Positions 7,971 through 15,823 of a stretch of DNA of 18,677 bases are shown one piece after another. The stretch is from JAHJQQ01 sp032907525 (GTDB taxonomy: Bacteria > Pseudomonadota > Gammaproteobacteria > Thiohalobacterales > Thiohalobacteraceae): NCBI GenBank assembly GCA_032907525.1, contig JAJJPM010000063.1, forward strand, positions 1-18,677. Direction: 5' to 3'. Each line of letters opens with the position of its first letter. The stretch's first letter is position 1. Under the pieces are notes generated by a model. It had not been told where the DNA came from, did not search any database, and saw nothing but the letters and a program-made list of their open reading frames with translations. The position numbers and the translations under genes were made by a program.

Positions 7971-9326
7971 TCAGCGCAACAGCCCGGCCTTGCCCTGGCT
8001 CTTCAGGTTGGCCTTCTTCATCAGCCCCTCGTACTGATGGGACATCAGATGGGCCTGCACCTGGGCCATGAAATCCATGACCACCACCACGATAATCAGC
8101 AGGGACGTGCCACCGAAGTAGAACGGCACGTTCCAGTACAGAATCAGGAACTCCGGCATCAGGCACACCGCGGTGATGTAGATGGCGCCCGCGAGGGTCA
8201 GCCGGGTCATCACTCCGTCGATGTAACGGGCCGTCTGTTCGCCCGGGCGGATCCCGGGGATGAACGCGCCGGACTTCTTCAGGTTGTCCGCCGTCTCACG
8301 TGCGTTGAACACCAGCGCCGTGTAGAAAAAGCAGAAAAACACGATCGCCATCGCATAGAACAGCACGTACAGCGGCTGGCCGGGCGACAACGTGCTCGCG
8401 ATGTCCTTCAGCCAGCCCATACCCTCGCCGGCACCGAACCAGCTGCCCAGCGTCGCCGGGAACAGGATGATGCTCGAAGCGAAGATCGGCGGAATCACGC
8501 CCGCCATGTTCAGCTTCAGCGGCAGATGGGTGCTCTGCGCGGCATACACCTGGCGCCCCTGCTGCCGTCTCGCATAGTTCACCGTGATGCGCCGCTGGCC
8601 TCGTTCGACGAAGACCACGAAAGCCGTCACTGCCAGCGCCAGAGCGAACAGGAACAGGATCGTCAGCACGTTCATCTCGCCCGTGCGCGCCAGTTCCAGG
8701 GTACCGCCGATCGCCGCAGGCAGGCCGGCCACGATGCCCGCGAAAATGATGATCGAGATGCCGTTGCCGACGCCGCGCTCCGTGATCTGCTCACCCAGCC
8801 ACATCAGAAACATGGTGCCGGTGACCAGCGTCACCACCGTCGTCAGCACGAACGACGGGCCGGGCGCGATCACCAGCGGCGCATTGCCGAACGACTGTCC
8901 CTGCAGGCCCACCGCGATGCCGATCGCCTGCAGCGTGGCCAGACCGACGGTCCCGTAACGCGTGTACTGCGTGATCTTGCGGCGCCCGGCCTCGCCTTCC
9001 TTCTTCAGCTGCTCCAGGCTCGGCACCGTCACCGTCAGCAGCTGAATGATGATCGATGCCGAGATGTACGGCATGATCCCCAGCGCGAACATCGACAGGC
9101 GTTCCAGCGCGCCGCCCGAGAACATGTTGAACATGTCCAGGATGGTGCCGCGCTGCTGATCGGCCAGCGATGCGAGCACGTGCGGATCGACCCCCGGCAC
9201 CGGGATGAAGGTGCCGAGACGGTAAACGATCAGCGCACCCAGCACGAACAGCAGGCGCTGGCGCAACTCCTTGAGCTTGCCCAGGTCGCCGACGGTTCCT
9301 GCCAGTGTCGAGGCCGGGCCTGCCAC
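7971..9326 (-). CDS. secY: SecY, core of the protein translocation channel
   Basis: A 451-residue inner-membrane protein (E. coli 443) with ten membrane helices, forming the SecYEG pore used by SecA and ribosomes. Diagnostic stretches: IPVPGVDPHVLASL, GIMPYISASIIIQLL (helix 2), GEAGRRKITQYTRYGT, WLGEQITERGVGNGIS, VVFVERGQRRITVNYARRQ (C4 loop), FNARETADNLKKSGAFIPGI (C5 loop) and FYFGGTSLLI. It begins with GTG, not ATG: the GTG directly abuts the rplO TAA (TAAGTG), and the protein aligns from there with a usual-length N-terminus. The nearest ribosome-binding-like AAGG lies within the end of rplO, so translation is probably coupled. Confidence 0.98.
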   Translation of the reverse strand: MAGPASTLAGTVGDLGKLKELRQRLLFVLGALIVYRLGTFIPVPGVDPHVLASLADQQRGTILDMFNMFSGGALERLSMFALGIMPYISASIIIQLLTVTVPSLEQLKKEGEAGRRKITQYTRYGTVGLATLQAIGIAVGLQGQSFGNAPLVIAPGPSFVLTTVVTLVTGTMFLMWLGEQITERGVGNGISIIIFAGIVAGLPAAIGGTLELARTGEMNVLTILFLFALALAVTAFVVFVERGQRRITVNYARRQQGRQVYAAQSTHLPLKLNMAGVIPPIFASSIILFPATLGSWFGAGEGMGWLKDIASTLSPGQPLYVLFYAMAIVFFCFFYTALVFNARETADNLKKSGAFIPGIRPGEQTARYIDGVMTRLTLAGAIYITAVCLMPEFLILYWNVPFYFGGTSLLIIVVVVMDFMAQVQAHLMSHQYEGLMKKANLKSQGKAGLLR

Positions 9327-9761
9327 TTAGTCTTCGACCTTGCCGCCGGCCGCTTCGATCGCGGCGCGCGCACCCTTGGTCACGCCGACGCCCCTCAGGG
9401 TCACGGCCTTGGCCAGCTCGCCCGACAGGATGACCTTGGCCTGCTGGATCTCCTCACCGATCACGCCGGCCGCCTTCAGCGCCAGCAGATCGATGACTTC
9501 GGCGTCGACCTTGGCCAGTTCGTTGAGACGGACTTCCGCCCGCGTGCGGCCGATGCGGGACTTGAAACCCACCTTCGGCAGACGGCGCTGCAGCGGCATC
9601 TGGCCGCCTTCGAAACCGACCTTGTGGAAGCCGCCGGCGCGCGAGGTCTGACCCTTGTGGCCACGGCCGCAGGTCTTGCCGAGCCCGGAACCGATGCCGC
9701 GACCGACGCGCTTGGGCGACTGCTTGCTGCCGGCGCCGGGTTTGATGGTGTTCAGCCGCAT
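9327..9761 (-). CDS. rplO: 50S ribosomal protein L15
   Basis: A 144-residue protein, equal to E. coli, starting MRLNTIKPGAGSKQ. Glycine-rich N-terminal region GRGIGSGLGKTCGRGHKGQ followed by FEGGQMPLQRRLPKVGF and the C-terminal VTKGARAAIEAAGG. L15 threads into the 50S subunit and helps late assembly. An in-frame ATG five codons further upstream is rejected because the chosen ATG matches the family start and has GAGGA 8 nt before it. The rpmD stop is one base upstream and the secY GTG follows its stop with no gap. Confidence 0.98.
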   Translation of the reverse strand: MRLNTIKPGAGSKQSPKRVGRGIGSGLGKTCGRGHKGQTSRAGGFHKVGFEGGQMPLQRRLPKVGFKSRIGRTRAEVRLNELAKVDAEVIDLLALKAAGVIGEEIQQAKVILSGELAKAVTLRGVGVTKGARAAIEAAGGKVED

Positions 9762-9762
9762 G

Positions 9763-9951
9763 TCACGCTTCCTCAACCTGCAACATATAAGAGACCTTGT
9801 TGATCATGCCGCGCACTTCCGGCGTATCGATCACTTCCACGGTATGGTGCATGCGACGCAGGCCCAGGCCGGCGACGCACGCCTTGTGCTTCTCGACGCG
9901 GCCGTTGAGGCTGCGCACCAGAGTGACTTTGAGCTTCTTCTGACCGGCCAT
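9763..9951 (-). CDS. rpmD: 50S ribosomal protein L30
   Basis: A 62-residue protein (E. coli 59) of the small L30 type: KLKVTLVRSLNGRVEKHKAC, GLGLRRMHHTVEVIDTPEVR, GMINKVSYML. A 50S surface protein found in only part of the bacteria. Its GGGGT ribosome-binding site overlaps the rpsE stop codon, and the gap to rplO is a single base, so it is embedded in a tightly coupled rpsE-rpmD-rplO-secY run. Confidence 0.98.
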   Translation of the reverse strand: MAGQKKLKVTLVRSLNGRVEKHKACVAGLGLRRMHHTVEVIDTPEVRGMINKVSYMLQVEEA

Positions 9952-9954
9952 GAC

Positions 9955-10461
9955 TTACCCCAGGATTTCCTTCACGGACTTGCCGCGCTTGGCCGCGATC
10001 TGCTGGGGCGAATGCATCCGCTCCAGGCCGTCGATGGTGGCGCGCACGACATTGATCGGATTGTTGGAGCCGATGCACTTGGCCAGCACGTCCTTGACGC
10101 CCAGCACCTCGAGCACCGCGCGCATCGCGCCGCCGGCGATGATGCCGGTACCTTCGGAGGCCGGCTGCATGTAGACCTTGGCGGCGCCGTGGACGCCGTT
10201 CACGGCGTACTGCAGAGTGCCTTCGCGCAGGCTGATGGTGCGCATGTTGCGGCGCGCGCTGTCCATCGCCTTCTGGATGGCGACCGGCACCTCGCGCGCC
10301 TTGCCCGTCCCGAAGCCGACGCGGCCGTTGCCGTCGCCGACCACGGTCAGCGCGGCGAAGCCGAACTGGCGCCCGCCCTTCACCACCTTGGCCACGCGAT
10401 TCACCGCGACCAGTTTCTCGAGAAGGCCGTCGCCCTGAGCCTGTGCGTCAACACTCGACAT
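9955..10461 (-). CDS. rpsE: 30S ribosomal protein S5
   Basis: A 168-residue protein (E. coli 167) of the 30S body, important for decoding fidelity and mRNA unwinding at the entry channel. Double-stranded RNA-binding-like N-terminal domain: EKLVAVNRVAKVVKGGRQF, FAALTVVGDGNGRVGFGTGK; C-terminal domain: PASEGTGIIAGGAMRAVLE, GSNNPINVVRATIDGL and RGKSVKEILG. The N-terminus differs from E. coli (MSSVDAQAQGDG), as is usual. AAGGGT lies about 10 nt before the ATG, near the rplR stop. Confidence 0.99.
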   Translation of the reverse strand: MSSVDAQAQGDGLLEKLVAVNRVAKVVKGGRQFGFAALTVVGDGNGRVGFGTGKAREVPVAIQKAMDSARRNMRTISLREGTLQYAVNGVHGAAKVYMQPASEGTGIIAGGAMRAVLEVLGVKDVLAKCIGSNNPINVVRATIDGLERMHSPQQIAAKRGKSVKEILG

Positions 10462-10475
10462 GATTCAATCTACCC

Positions 10476-10829
10476 TTAGAATTGGAGGCCGGCTTCGCGG
10501 GCGGCATCCGCCAGCGCCTTCACCCGGCCGTGGTACTTAAATCCGGAACGGTCGAACGCCACCTTGGTGACACCCGCCGCCTTGGCCTTCTCGGCAATCA
10601 GCTTGCCGACCGCGACCGCCGCGCCGGCATTGCCGGTGGACGCCAGTTCGCTGCGCAGCTGCTTGTCCAGCGTCGATGCCGCGGCCACCACCTGCTCGCC
10701 GTTGGGTGCGATGACCTGGGCATACATGTGCCGCGGCGTGCGGAAGATGCACAGCCGGAAATCACCCGTCTGGCGGATGCGTGCCCGGGCCTTGCGTGCG
10801 CGGCGCAAACGTACTGTCTTCTTGTCCAT
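10476..10829 (-). CDS. rplR: 50S ribosomal protein L18
   Basis: A 117-residue 5S rRNA-binding protein, the same length as in E. coli. Begins MDKKTVRLRRARKARARIRQ; family core FRTPRHMYAQVIAPNGEQV and FDRSGFKYHGRVKALADAAR, ending REAGLQF. A GTG three codons upstream is in frame but falls in the AGGGTGG Shine-Dalgarno sequence, so the ATG preceded by that site is chosen. The 84-bp gap to rplF holds a small GC-rich hairpin (CCCGCCTGCGGG) without a T-run. Confidence 0.98.
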   Translation of the reverse strand: MDKKTVRLRRARKARARIRQTGDFRLCIFRTPRHMYAQVIAPNGEQVVAAASTLDKQLRSELASTGNAGAAVAVGKLIAEKAKAAGVTKVAFDRSGFKYHGRVKALADAAREAGLQF

Positions 10830-10913
10830 AAATGCCACCCTGGAACCTGTTTCACTCCGGCGCGGAACCCGCAGGCGGGCCGTCCGGACACTTTCGATTC
10901 ATCCGTCAGCGAG

Positions 10914-11447
10914 TTACTTCTTCTTCGCTTCCTTCCGCATGATCACTTCGTCGGAATACTTCACGCCCTTGCCCTTGTAGGGCTCCGGCGGACGGTAGGC
11001 GCGGATGTTCGCGGCGACCTGGCCGACCTTCTGGCGGTCGCTGCCGCGCACGACGATCTCCGTCTGGCTCGGCGTCTCGATGGTGACGCCTTCCGGAACG
11101 GCGTAGTTCACCGGATGCGAGAAGCCCAGCGTCAGGTTCAGCACCTTGCCCTGGGCCTGGGCGCGGTAACCGACGCCGACCAGTTCCAGCTTGCGCTCGA
11201 AGCCCTTGCTCACGCCGGTGACCAGGTTGTTGATCAGCGCACGCGCGGTGCCGGCCTGCGCCCAGGCGCCCGGCTCGTCGTTGCGCGCGGCGAAGATCAG
11301 CTGGGAACCATCCTGCTTCATCTCGACCAGGCGGTGGATCTTCTGCTGAAGGCTGCCCTTCGGGCCCTTCACGGTCACGTCGGCACCGTTGATGGTGACT
11401 TCGACGCCCTTCGGCAGCTCAATCGGTTTTTTGGCAACTCTCGACAT
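10914..11447 (-). CDS. rplF: 50S ribosomal protein L6
   Basis: A 177-residue protein (as E. coli) near the factor-binding centre of the 50S subunit. Two repeated domains: MSRVAKKPIELPKGVEVTI with VTVKGPKGSL at the start, and LVGVGYRAQ, LTLGFSHPVNY followed by the L6 signature PEPYKGKGVKYSDE near the end. The lysine-rich tail MRKEAKKK is standard. AGGG is 7 nt before the ATG and 12 bp separate it from rpsH. Confidence 0.99.
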   Translation of the reverse strand: MSRVAKKPIELPKGVEVTINGADVTVKGPKGSLQQKIHRLVEMKQDGSQLIFAARNDEPGAWAQAGTARALINNLVTGVSKGFERKLELVGVGYRAQAQGKVLNLTLGFSHPVNYAVPEGVTIETPSQTEIVVRGSDRQKVGQVAANIRAYRPPEPYKGKGVKYSDEVIMRKEAKKK

Positions 11448-11459
11448 GACTCTGCCCTA

Positions 11460-11855
11460 TCAGCAAACGGTGCACAGCACCTCGCCACCCTCGCCGAGGG
11501 CGCGCGCTTCACGGTCGCTCATCACACCCTTGGAGGTGGACACGATGGCGACACCCAGACCGCCCAGAACCTTGGGCAGCTCGTCCTTACCCTTGTAGAT
11601 GCGCAGACCCGGGCGGCTGACACGCTGCAGCGACTCGATCACCGGCCGGCCCTCGTAGTACTTGAGGGTGATGATCAGCTGCGGCTTGCCATCCACGTCC
11701 TGCACGGCGAAATCGCTGATGTAACCCTCGTTCTTGAGGACGTTGGCCACGGACTGCTTGGCCTTGGACGCGGGCATGGCGACCTGCGTCTTGTTGGCCG
11801 CCTGGCCGTTGCGGATGCGGGTCAGGAGATCCGCGATTGGGTCCGACATACTCAT
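11460..11855 (-). CDS. rpsH: 30S ribosomal protein S8
   Basis: A 131-residue 16S rRNA-binding protein (E. coli 130) that in E. coli also represses the spc operon by binding its mRNA around the rplE start. Begins MSMSDPIADLLTRIRNGQAA; core LKYYEGRPVIESLQRVSRPG and the C-terminal signature STSKGVMSDREARALGEGGE. It ends in CTVC rather than the usual alanine-type end. GAGGA precedes the ATG by 8 nt. Confidence 0.99.
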   Translation of the reverse strand: MSMSDPIADLLTRIRNGQAANKTQVAMPASKAKQSVANVLKNEGYISDFAVQDVDGKPQLIITLKYYEGRPVIESLQRVSRPGLRIYKGKDELPKVLGGLGVAIVSTSKGVMSDREARALGEGGEVLCTVC

Positions 11856-11890
11856 CTACTGAATCCTCGATTCTCTATATCTCGCCGCGC

Positions 11891-12196
11891 TTACCAGCTG
11901 GCCTTGACCAGGCCCGGGACATCGCCGCGCATGGCGGCTTCGCGCAGCTTGTTGCGGCACAGGCCGAACTTGCGGTACACGGCGTGCGGCCGGCCGGTGA
12001 TGCGGCAGCGGCGCTGGATCCGCGACGGACTGGCATCGCGCGGCAGCTTCTGCAGCTGGGCGACGGCCGCGGCGCGTTCCTCGTAGGACGCCTTCGGGTT
12101 GCGGATGGCCTCTTTCAGTTCCGCGCGCTTGGCAGCGTACTTGGCGACCGTCTGCATCCGCTTGAGCTCGCGGGCCTTCATGGATTTCTTTGCCAT
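11891..12196 (-). CDS. rpsN: 30S ribosomal protein S14, long form with decayed zinc site
   Basis: A 101-residue long-form S14 (as E. coli), a late-assembling protein of the 30S head. Motifs: MAKKSMKARELKRMQTVAKY, RCRITGRPHAVYRKFGLC and the end MRGDVPGLVKASW. In the short zinc-binding S14 the core is CxxCGR...FGLCxxC; here only the first cysteine of each pair remains (C64, C80), with T67 and K83 in the other places, so zinc binding is not expected. TGAGGA, overlapping the rplE stop, serves as ribosome-binding site. Confidence 0.99.
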   Translation of the reverse strand: MAKKSMKARELKRMQTVAKYAAKRAELKEAIRNPKASYEERAAAVAQLQKLPRDASPSRIQRRCRITGRPHAVYRKFGLCRNKLREAAMRGDVPGLVKASW

Positions 12197-12208
12197 CTGG
12201 ACTAATCC

Positions 12209-12748
12209 TCAGTTGCGGAACGGGAAGTTGAACGCCGCCAGCAGCGCCTTGGCTTCCTCGTCGGTCTTGGCCGTCGTGGTGATGGTGATGTCCATCCCGC
12301 GCAGGGCGTCGACCTTGTCGTAGTCGATTTCCGGGAAGATGATCTGCTCGCGCACGCCCATGCTGTAATTGCCGCGGCCGTCGAAGGACTTGCCGTTCAA
12401 CCCGCGGAAGTCGCGGATGCGCGGGATGGCGATGGTGATCAGCCGATCCAGGAATTCGTACATACGGGCGCGGCGCAGGGTCACTTTGCAGCCGATGGGC
12501 CAGCCTTCGCGGATCTTGAATCCGGCAACGGCCTTGCGGGCATGCGTGACCACGACCTTCTGGCCGGCGATCTTCTCCATGTCGCCCACGGCGTTCTCGA
12601 TGATCTTCTTGTCACCGACCGCCTCGCCGACACCCATGTTCAGGGTGATCTTGGTAATCTTGGGCACCTCCATGACGTTCTTGTAGCCAAACTGCTGCAT
12701 GAGCTGTTTGACCACGCTGTCCTGGTAGTGCTGCTGCAATCTCGCCAT
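12209..12748 (-). CDS. rplE: 50S ribosomal protein L5
   Basis: A 179-residue 5S rRNA-binding protein, identical in length to E. coli L5, forming the central protuberance with L18 and L25 and contacting S13 and P-site tRNA. Motifs: VMEVPKITKITLNMGVGEA, AGFKIREGWPIGCKVTLR, RIRDFRGLNGKSFDGRGNYS, GVREQIIFPEIDYDK, and the end ALLAAFNFPFRN. AGG lies ~8 nt before the ATG; 17 bp separate it from rplX, the place of the S8 mRNA target in E. coli, which I did not recognise here. Confidence 0.99.
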   Translation of the reverse strand: MARLQQHYQDSVVKQLMQQFGYKNVMEVPKITKITLNMGVGEAVGDKKIIENAVGDMEKIAGQKVVVTHARKAVAGFKIREGWPIGCKVTLRRARMYEFLDRLITIAIPRIRDFRGLNGKSFDGRGNYSMGVREQIIFPEIDYDKVDALRGMDITITTTAKTDEEAKALLAAFNFPFRN

Positions 12749-12765
12749 GGCTCTAACCTGCCCGC

Positions 12766-13083
12766 TCAGACGTCCACGACTTCATTCGTGGACTTGAAAT
12801 ACCGAACCTTCCGACCGTCTTCCAACGTCCGGATACCCACACGATCGCCCTTCTTGGACTGCGGATTGTACAGCATCACGTTGGAGGCATGGATGGCCGC
12901 CTCCTTCTCGATGATGCCGCCCGACACGCCGGCCTGGGGATTCGGACGCGTGTGACGCTTCACGATGTTCACGTTCTCGACGATCAGCCGATCCTCGTCG
13001 ACGACGCGCAGCACGGAACCGCGCTTGCCCTTGTCGCGACCGGCAATGACGATCACCTCGTCGCCTTTCTTGATCCTGCGCAT
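12766..13083 (-). CDS. rplX: 50S ribosomal protein L24
   Basis: A 105-residue assembly-initiating 23S rRNA-binding protein (E. coli 104). KOW motif at the N-terminus: KGDEVIVIAGRDKGKRGSV; then VENVNIVKRHTRPNPQAGV, GGIIEKEAAIHASNVMLYNP and VGIRTLEDGRKVRYFKS. GGG of ATAGGG is 7 nt before the ATG. 18 bp follow rplN. Confidence 0.99.
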   Translation of the reverse strand: MRRIKKGDEVIVIAGRDKGKRGSVLRVVDEDRLIVENVNIVKRHTRPNPQAGVSGGIIEKEAAIHASNVMLYNPQSKKGDRVGIRTLEDGRKVRYFKSTNEVVDV

Positions 13084-13101
13084 GACGAAACCCTATCTGC
13101 C

Positions 13102-13470
13102 TTAAAGCACTTCTGGGGCAAGCGAGACGATCTTCATGAACTTCTCGCTGCGCAATTCACGGGTTACCGGCCCGAAGATACGGGTACCGATAGGCTCCAA
13201 CTTGTTGTTCAGAAGCACCGCCGCGTTGGTGTCGAAGCGCACGACCGAGCCGTCCGGACGACGCACGCCCTTGCGGGTGCGCACTACCACCGCATTGTAC
13301 ACTTCGCCCTTCTTGACCTTGCCGCGCGGAATCGCTTCCTTCACGCTGACCTTGATCACGTCGCCGATACCGGCATAGCGGCGGTGCGAGCCGCCCAGCA
13401 CCTTGATGCACTGCACCTGGCGGGCCCCGCTGTTATCCGCAGCGAACAACATGGTCTGCATCTGAATCAT
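13102..13470 (-). CDS. rplN: 50S ribosomal protein L14
   Basis: A 122-residue protein (E. coli 123) at the 50S interface, binding site of RsfS. Begins MIQMQTMLFAADNSGARQVQ; core CIKVLGGSHRRYAGIGDVIK, KEAIPRGKVKKGEVYNAVVV and the end GTRIFGPVTRELRSEKFMKI. First gene of the spc operon. The 63-bp gap from rpsQ holds GC-rich inverted sequence (GGGCGGGCCC, with GTCGGGC following) and would be where an spc promoter could lie, but no convincing promoter boxes are seen. AGGA precedes the ATG by 7 nt. Confidence 0.99.
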   Translation of the reverse strand: MIQMQTMLFAADNSGARQVQCIKVLGGSHRRYAGIGDVIKVSVKEAIPRGKVKKGEVYNAVVVRTRKGVRRPDGSVVRFDTNAAVLLNNKLEPIGTRIFGPVTRELRSEKFMKIVSLAPEVL

Positions 13471-13533
13471 GGTTTAATCCTGACCAGCAATTTACTGAAA
13501 ACCGTCTCAACCAAGCCCGACGGGCCCGCCCAA

Positions 13534-13794
13534 TCAGCTCGCCTTCTCGACAACCTCGACCAGCGTCCAGGACTTCGTCTTGGAGATCGGTCGGCACTGG
13601 CGGATCGTCACCAGATCGCCTTCTCCACACTGGTTGTTCTCGTCGTGCACGTGAAGCTTGGTGGAGCGACGGATGTACTTGCCATACACCGGGTGTTTGA
13701 CCATGCGGTCGATCTTCACCGTGACGGACTTGTCCATCTTGTTGCTCACCACACGACCGGTGAGCGTACGCTCGATCTTGTCGCTCGCGCTCAT
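13534..13794 (-). CDS. rpsQ: 30S ribosomal protein S17
   Basis: An 86-residue OB-fold protein (E. coli 84) binding 16S rRNA early in assembly. Motifs: RTLTGRVVSNKMDKSVTVKI, VKHPVYGKYIRRSTKLHVHD and GDLVTIRQCRPISKTKSWTL. Its ATG overlaps the rpmC stop by 4 nt (ATGA), implying translational coupling. Last gene of the S10 operon. Confidence 0.99.
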   Translation of the reverse strand: MSASDKIERTLTGRVVSNKMDKSVTVKIDRMVKHPVYGKYIRRSTKLHVHDENNQCGEGDLVTIRQCRPISKTKSWTLVEVVEKAS

Positions 13795-13994
13795 GCTGCG
13801 TTACCTGCTTTGGCCTGTTCGTTCAGCACCGTCTTGATACGGGCAATGTCCTTGCGTATGCGCTGGAAGTGGTGCGGGCGGGCCAGCTGGCCGGTCGCGC
13901 GCTGCATGCGCAGGTTGAATTCCTCGCGCAGCAGACCCTTCAGTTCCTCGCGCAGCTCCGCGGCGGTCTTGGCTCTCAGTTCAGTCGCGTTCAT
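13791..13994 (-). CDS. rpmC: 50S ribosomal protein L29
   Basis: A 67-residue helical protein (E. coli 63) at the peptide exit tunnel, a docking site for trigger factor and SRP. Core LREEFNLRMQRATGQL and RIRKDIARIKTVLNEQA. The ATG overlaps the rplP stop by one base (TGATG). A GTG one codon earlier would overlap it by 4 nt and cannot be excluded; the ATG is preferred because it follows the usual family start. No strong Shine-Dalgarno sequence is visible, as expected for a coupled start. Confidence 0.97.
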   Translation of the reverse strand: MNATELRAKTAAELREELKGLLREEFNLRMQRATGQLARPHHFQRIRKDIARIKTVLNEQAKAGNAA

Positions 13995-14407
13995 CACATC
14001 ACCGTCCGGGTCACGAAGGTGGTCTGCACCGGCAGCTTGGCCGCGGCCAGGCGGAAGGCCTCGCGGGCGATCTCTTCCGTCACACCTTCAATTTCATACA
14101 GCACGCGGCCGGGCTGAATCCGGGCCACCCAGTATTCGACGTTGCCCTTGCCGCTGCCCATACGCACTTCCAGGGGCTTCTTGGTGATCGGCACGTCGGG
14201 GAACACGCGGATCCAGATCTTGCCGCCACGCTTGACGTGGCGGGTGATCGCGCGGCGCGCCGCCTCGATCTGGCGCGCGGTCACGCGGCCGCGGGTGGTC
14301 GCCTTGAGCGCGAACTCACCGAAGCTCACACGATTGCCCGACGTCGCCAGGCCGGTATTGCGGCCCTTGTGCTGCTTGCGGAATTTGGTTCTTTTCGGCT
14401 GCAACAT
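13994..14407 (-). CDS. rplP: 50S ribosomal protein L16
   Basis: A 137-residue protein (E. coli 136) that contacts the A-site tRNA elbow and is needed for late 50S maturation. Begins MLQPKRTKFRKQHKGRNTGL; family signature GKIWIRVFPDVPITKKPLE, then VRMGSGKGNVEYWVARI. R82 matches E. coli R81, the arginine hydroxylated by the YcfD-type oxygenase. AAGGGGAG precedes the ATG by about 10 nt and overlaps the rpsC stop. Confidence 0.99.
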   Translation of the reverse strand: MLQPKRTKFRKQHKGRNTGLATSGNRVSFGEFALKATTRGRVTARQIEAARRAITRHVKRGGKIWIRVFPDVPITKKPLEVRMGSGKGNVEYWVARIQPGRVLYEIEGVTEEIAREAFRLAAAKLPVQTTFVTRTVM

Positions 14408-14423
14408 GGTTTAACTGCTCCCC

Positions 14424-15104
14424 TTAATTGCCCGCCGCCTTCTTCGCGGGCTCCGCCTCGGCGGACTGGTCCGCGGAGTCGAACACTTCACCCTTGAAGA
14501 TCCAGACCTTCACACCGATGACACCGTAGGTGGTGCGCGCTTCCGCGAAACCGTAGTCGATGTCGGCGCGCAGGGTGTGCAGCGGCACGCGGCCCTCGCG
14601 GTACCACTCGCTGCGCGCGATCTCGGCGCCGTTCAGGCGGCCTGCGACGTTGATCCGGATGCCCTGGGCGCCCAGGCGCATGGCATTGGTCACGGCGCGC
14701 TTCATGGCGCGGCGGAACATGATGCGGCGCTCCAGCTGCTGGGCCACGCTCTCGGCGACCAGCTGTGCATCGAGTTCGGGCTTGCGCACTTCCTCGATGT
14801 TGATGTGCACGGGAATGCCCATCTTCGCGGACACTTCCTTGCGCAGCGCCTCGATGTCCTCGCCCTTCTTGCCGATCACGATGCCGGGACGGGCCGTGTG
14901 TACGGTGATCATGGCATTGCGCGCCGGGCGCTCGATCTGAATGCGGCTCACCGAGGCGTGCGCGAGCTTCTTCTTGAGGAAGTCGCGGACCTCGAGGTCC
15001 TTGTTCAGATAGTCGGCATAGTTGCGGGAGTCCGCGAACCACGTGGACGTCCAGCCCTTGACGATGCCCAGGCGAATGCCTGTTGGATGTACTTTCTGAC
15101 CCAT
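14424..15104 (-). CDS. rpsC: 30S ribosomal protein S3
   Basis: A 226-residue protein (E. coli 233) at the mRNA entry channel. Begins MGQKVHPTGIRLGIVKGWTS. The KH domain has its GxxG loop as GKKG at residues 78-81 (IVIGKKGEDIEALRKEV). The C-terminal domain includes GAQGIRINVAGRLNGAEIAR and YGVIGVKVWIFKGE. An acidic/alanine tail replaces the E. coli end. Only a distant GAGAG (10 nt) precedes the ATG. The 79-bp gap to rplV is one of the longer ones and contains GC-rich sequence with no identifiable site. Confidence 0.99.
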   Translation of the reverse strand: MGQKVHPTGIRLGIVKGWTSTWFADSRNYADYLNKDLEVRDFLKKKLAHASVSRIQIERPARNAMITVHTARPGIVIGKKGEDIEALRKEVSAKMGIPVHINIEEVRKPELDAQLVAESVAQQLERRIMFRRAMKRAVTNAMRLGAQGIRINVAGRLNGAEIARSEWYREGRVPLHTLRADIDYGFAEARTTYGVIGVKVWIFKGEVFDSADQSAEAEPAKKAAGN

Positions 15105-15183
15105 TCCGAGTTCTCTCTCGTATCCAGTTTTACGGGATCCGCCCTGCGGGGCCGAGCCCTGAATGCTACCGCTGATTCTGGCG

Positions 15184-15519
15184 TTACTTCCTGTCGCCCA
15201 CCGTCACGGTGATGTGACTCATGCGCTTGATGATGCGGTTGCCGCGGCCCTTGGCGCGCGCGTGCATGCGCTTCATGGTCGGGCCCTCGTCGACGCAGAT
15301 GGCGGCGACTTTCAGCTCGTCAATGTCGGCGCCCTCGTTGTGCTCGGCGTTGGCGATCGCCGATTCCAGCACCTTGCGGACCATGCCGGCCGCCTTCTTG
15401 TTGCTGAACATCAGCGTCTGCAGCGCACGCTCTACGGGCAGGCCGCGGACCTGGTCGGCCACGAGGCGACACTTCTGGGGCGAAATCCGCGCAAAACGCA
15501 ATTTGGCACTGACTTGCAT
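15184..15519 (-). CDS. rplV: 50S ribosomal protein L22
   Basis: A 111-residue protein (E. coli 110) whose beta-hairpin lines the exit tunnel constriction, a macrolide-resistance hotspot. Begins MQVSAKLRFARISPQKCRLV; AAGMVRKVLESAIANAEHN and the hairpin region GPTMKRMHARAKGRGNRIIK; no hairpin duplication or deletion is seen. GGGAG lies 7 nt before the ATG, next to the rpsS stop. Confidence 0.99.
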   Translation of the reverse strand: MQVSAKLRFARISPQKCRLVADQVRGLPVERALQTLMFSNKKAAGMVRKVLESAIANAEHNEGADIDELKVAAICVDEGPTMKRMHARAKGRGNRIIKRMSHITVTVGDRK

Positions 15520-15531
15520 CGGATGTCTCCC

Positions 15532-15804
15532 TTACTTCGATTTCTTGTCGGCCGCGTGACCCTTGAAGGTACGGGTCGCCGCGAATTCGCCGAGCTTGTG
15601 ACCGATCATGTTTTCGTTGACCAGCACCGGCACATGCTGCCGCCCGTTGTGCACGGCGATGGTCAGACCGACCATATCCGGCATCACCATGGAACGGCGC
15701 GACCAGGTCTTGATCGGCTTCTTGCTGTTCGTAGCAACGGCCTCTTCCACCTTCTTGGCGAGGTGAAGATCAACGAAAGGCCCTTTTTTCACTGAACGTG
15801 GCAC
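15532..15804 (-). CDS. rpsS: 30S ribosomal protein S19
   Basis: A 90-residue protein (E. coli 92) of the 30S head, forming a complex with S13. Begins with PRSVKKGPFVDLHLAKKV after the initiator; then KTWSRRSMVMPDMVGLTIAV and the signature ENMIGHKLGEFAATRTFKGH. The start is GTG rather than ATG; AGAGG is 8 nt upstream and the resulting N-terminus is exactly the family one, so the GTG is secure. Confidence 0.98.
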   Translation of the reverse strand: MPRSVKKGPFVDLHLAKKVEEAVATNSKKPIKTWSRRSMVMPDMVGLTIAVHNGRQHVPVLVNENMIGHKLGEFAATRTFKGHAADKKSK

Positions 15805-15823
15805 GTTTACGACCTCTCAATGC

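Noticed and set aside
10862..10881. Terminator-like hairpin in the rplF-rplR gap
   Set aside because: The CCCGC/GCGGG stem is short and has no T-run; more likely incidental in GC-rich DNA.
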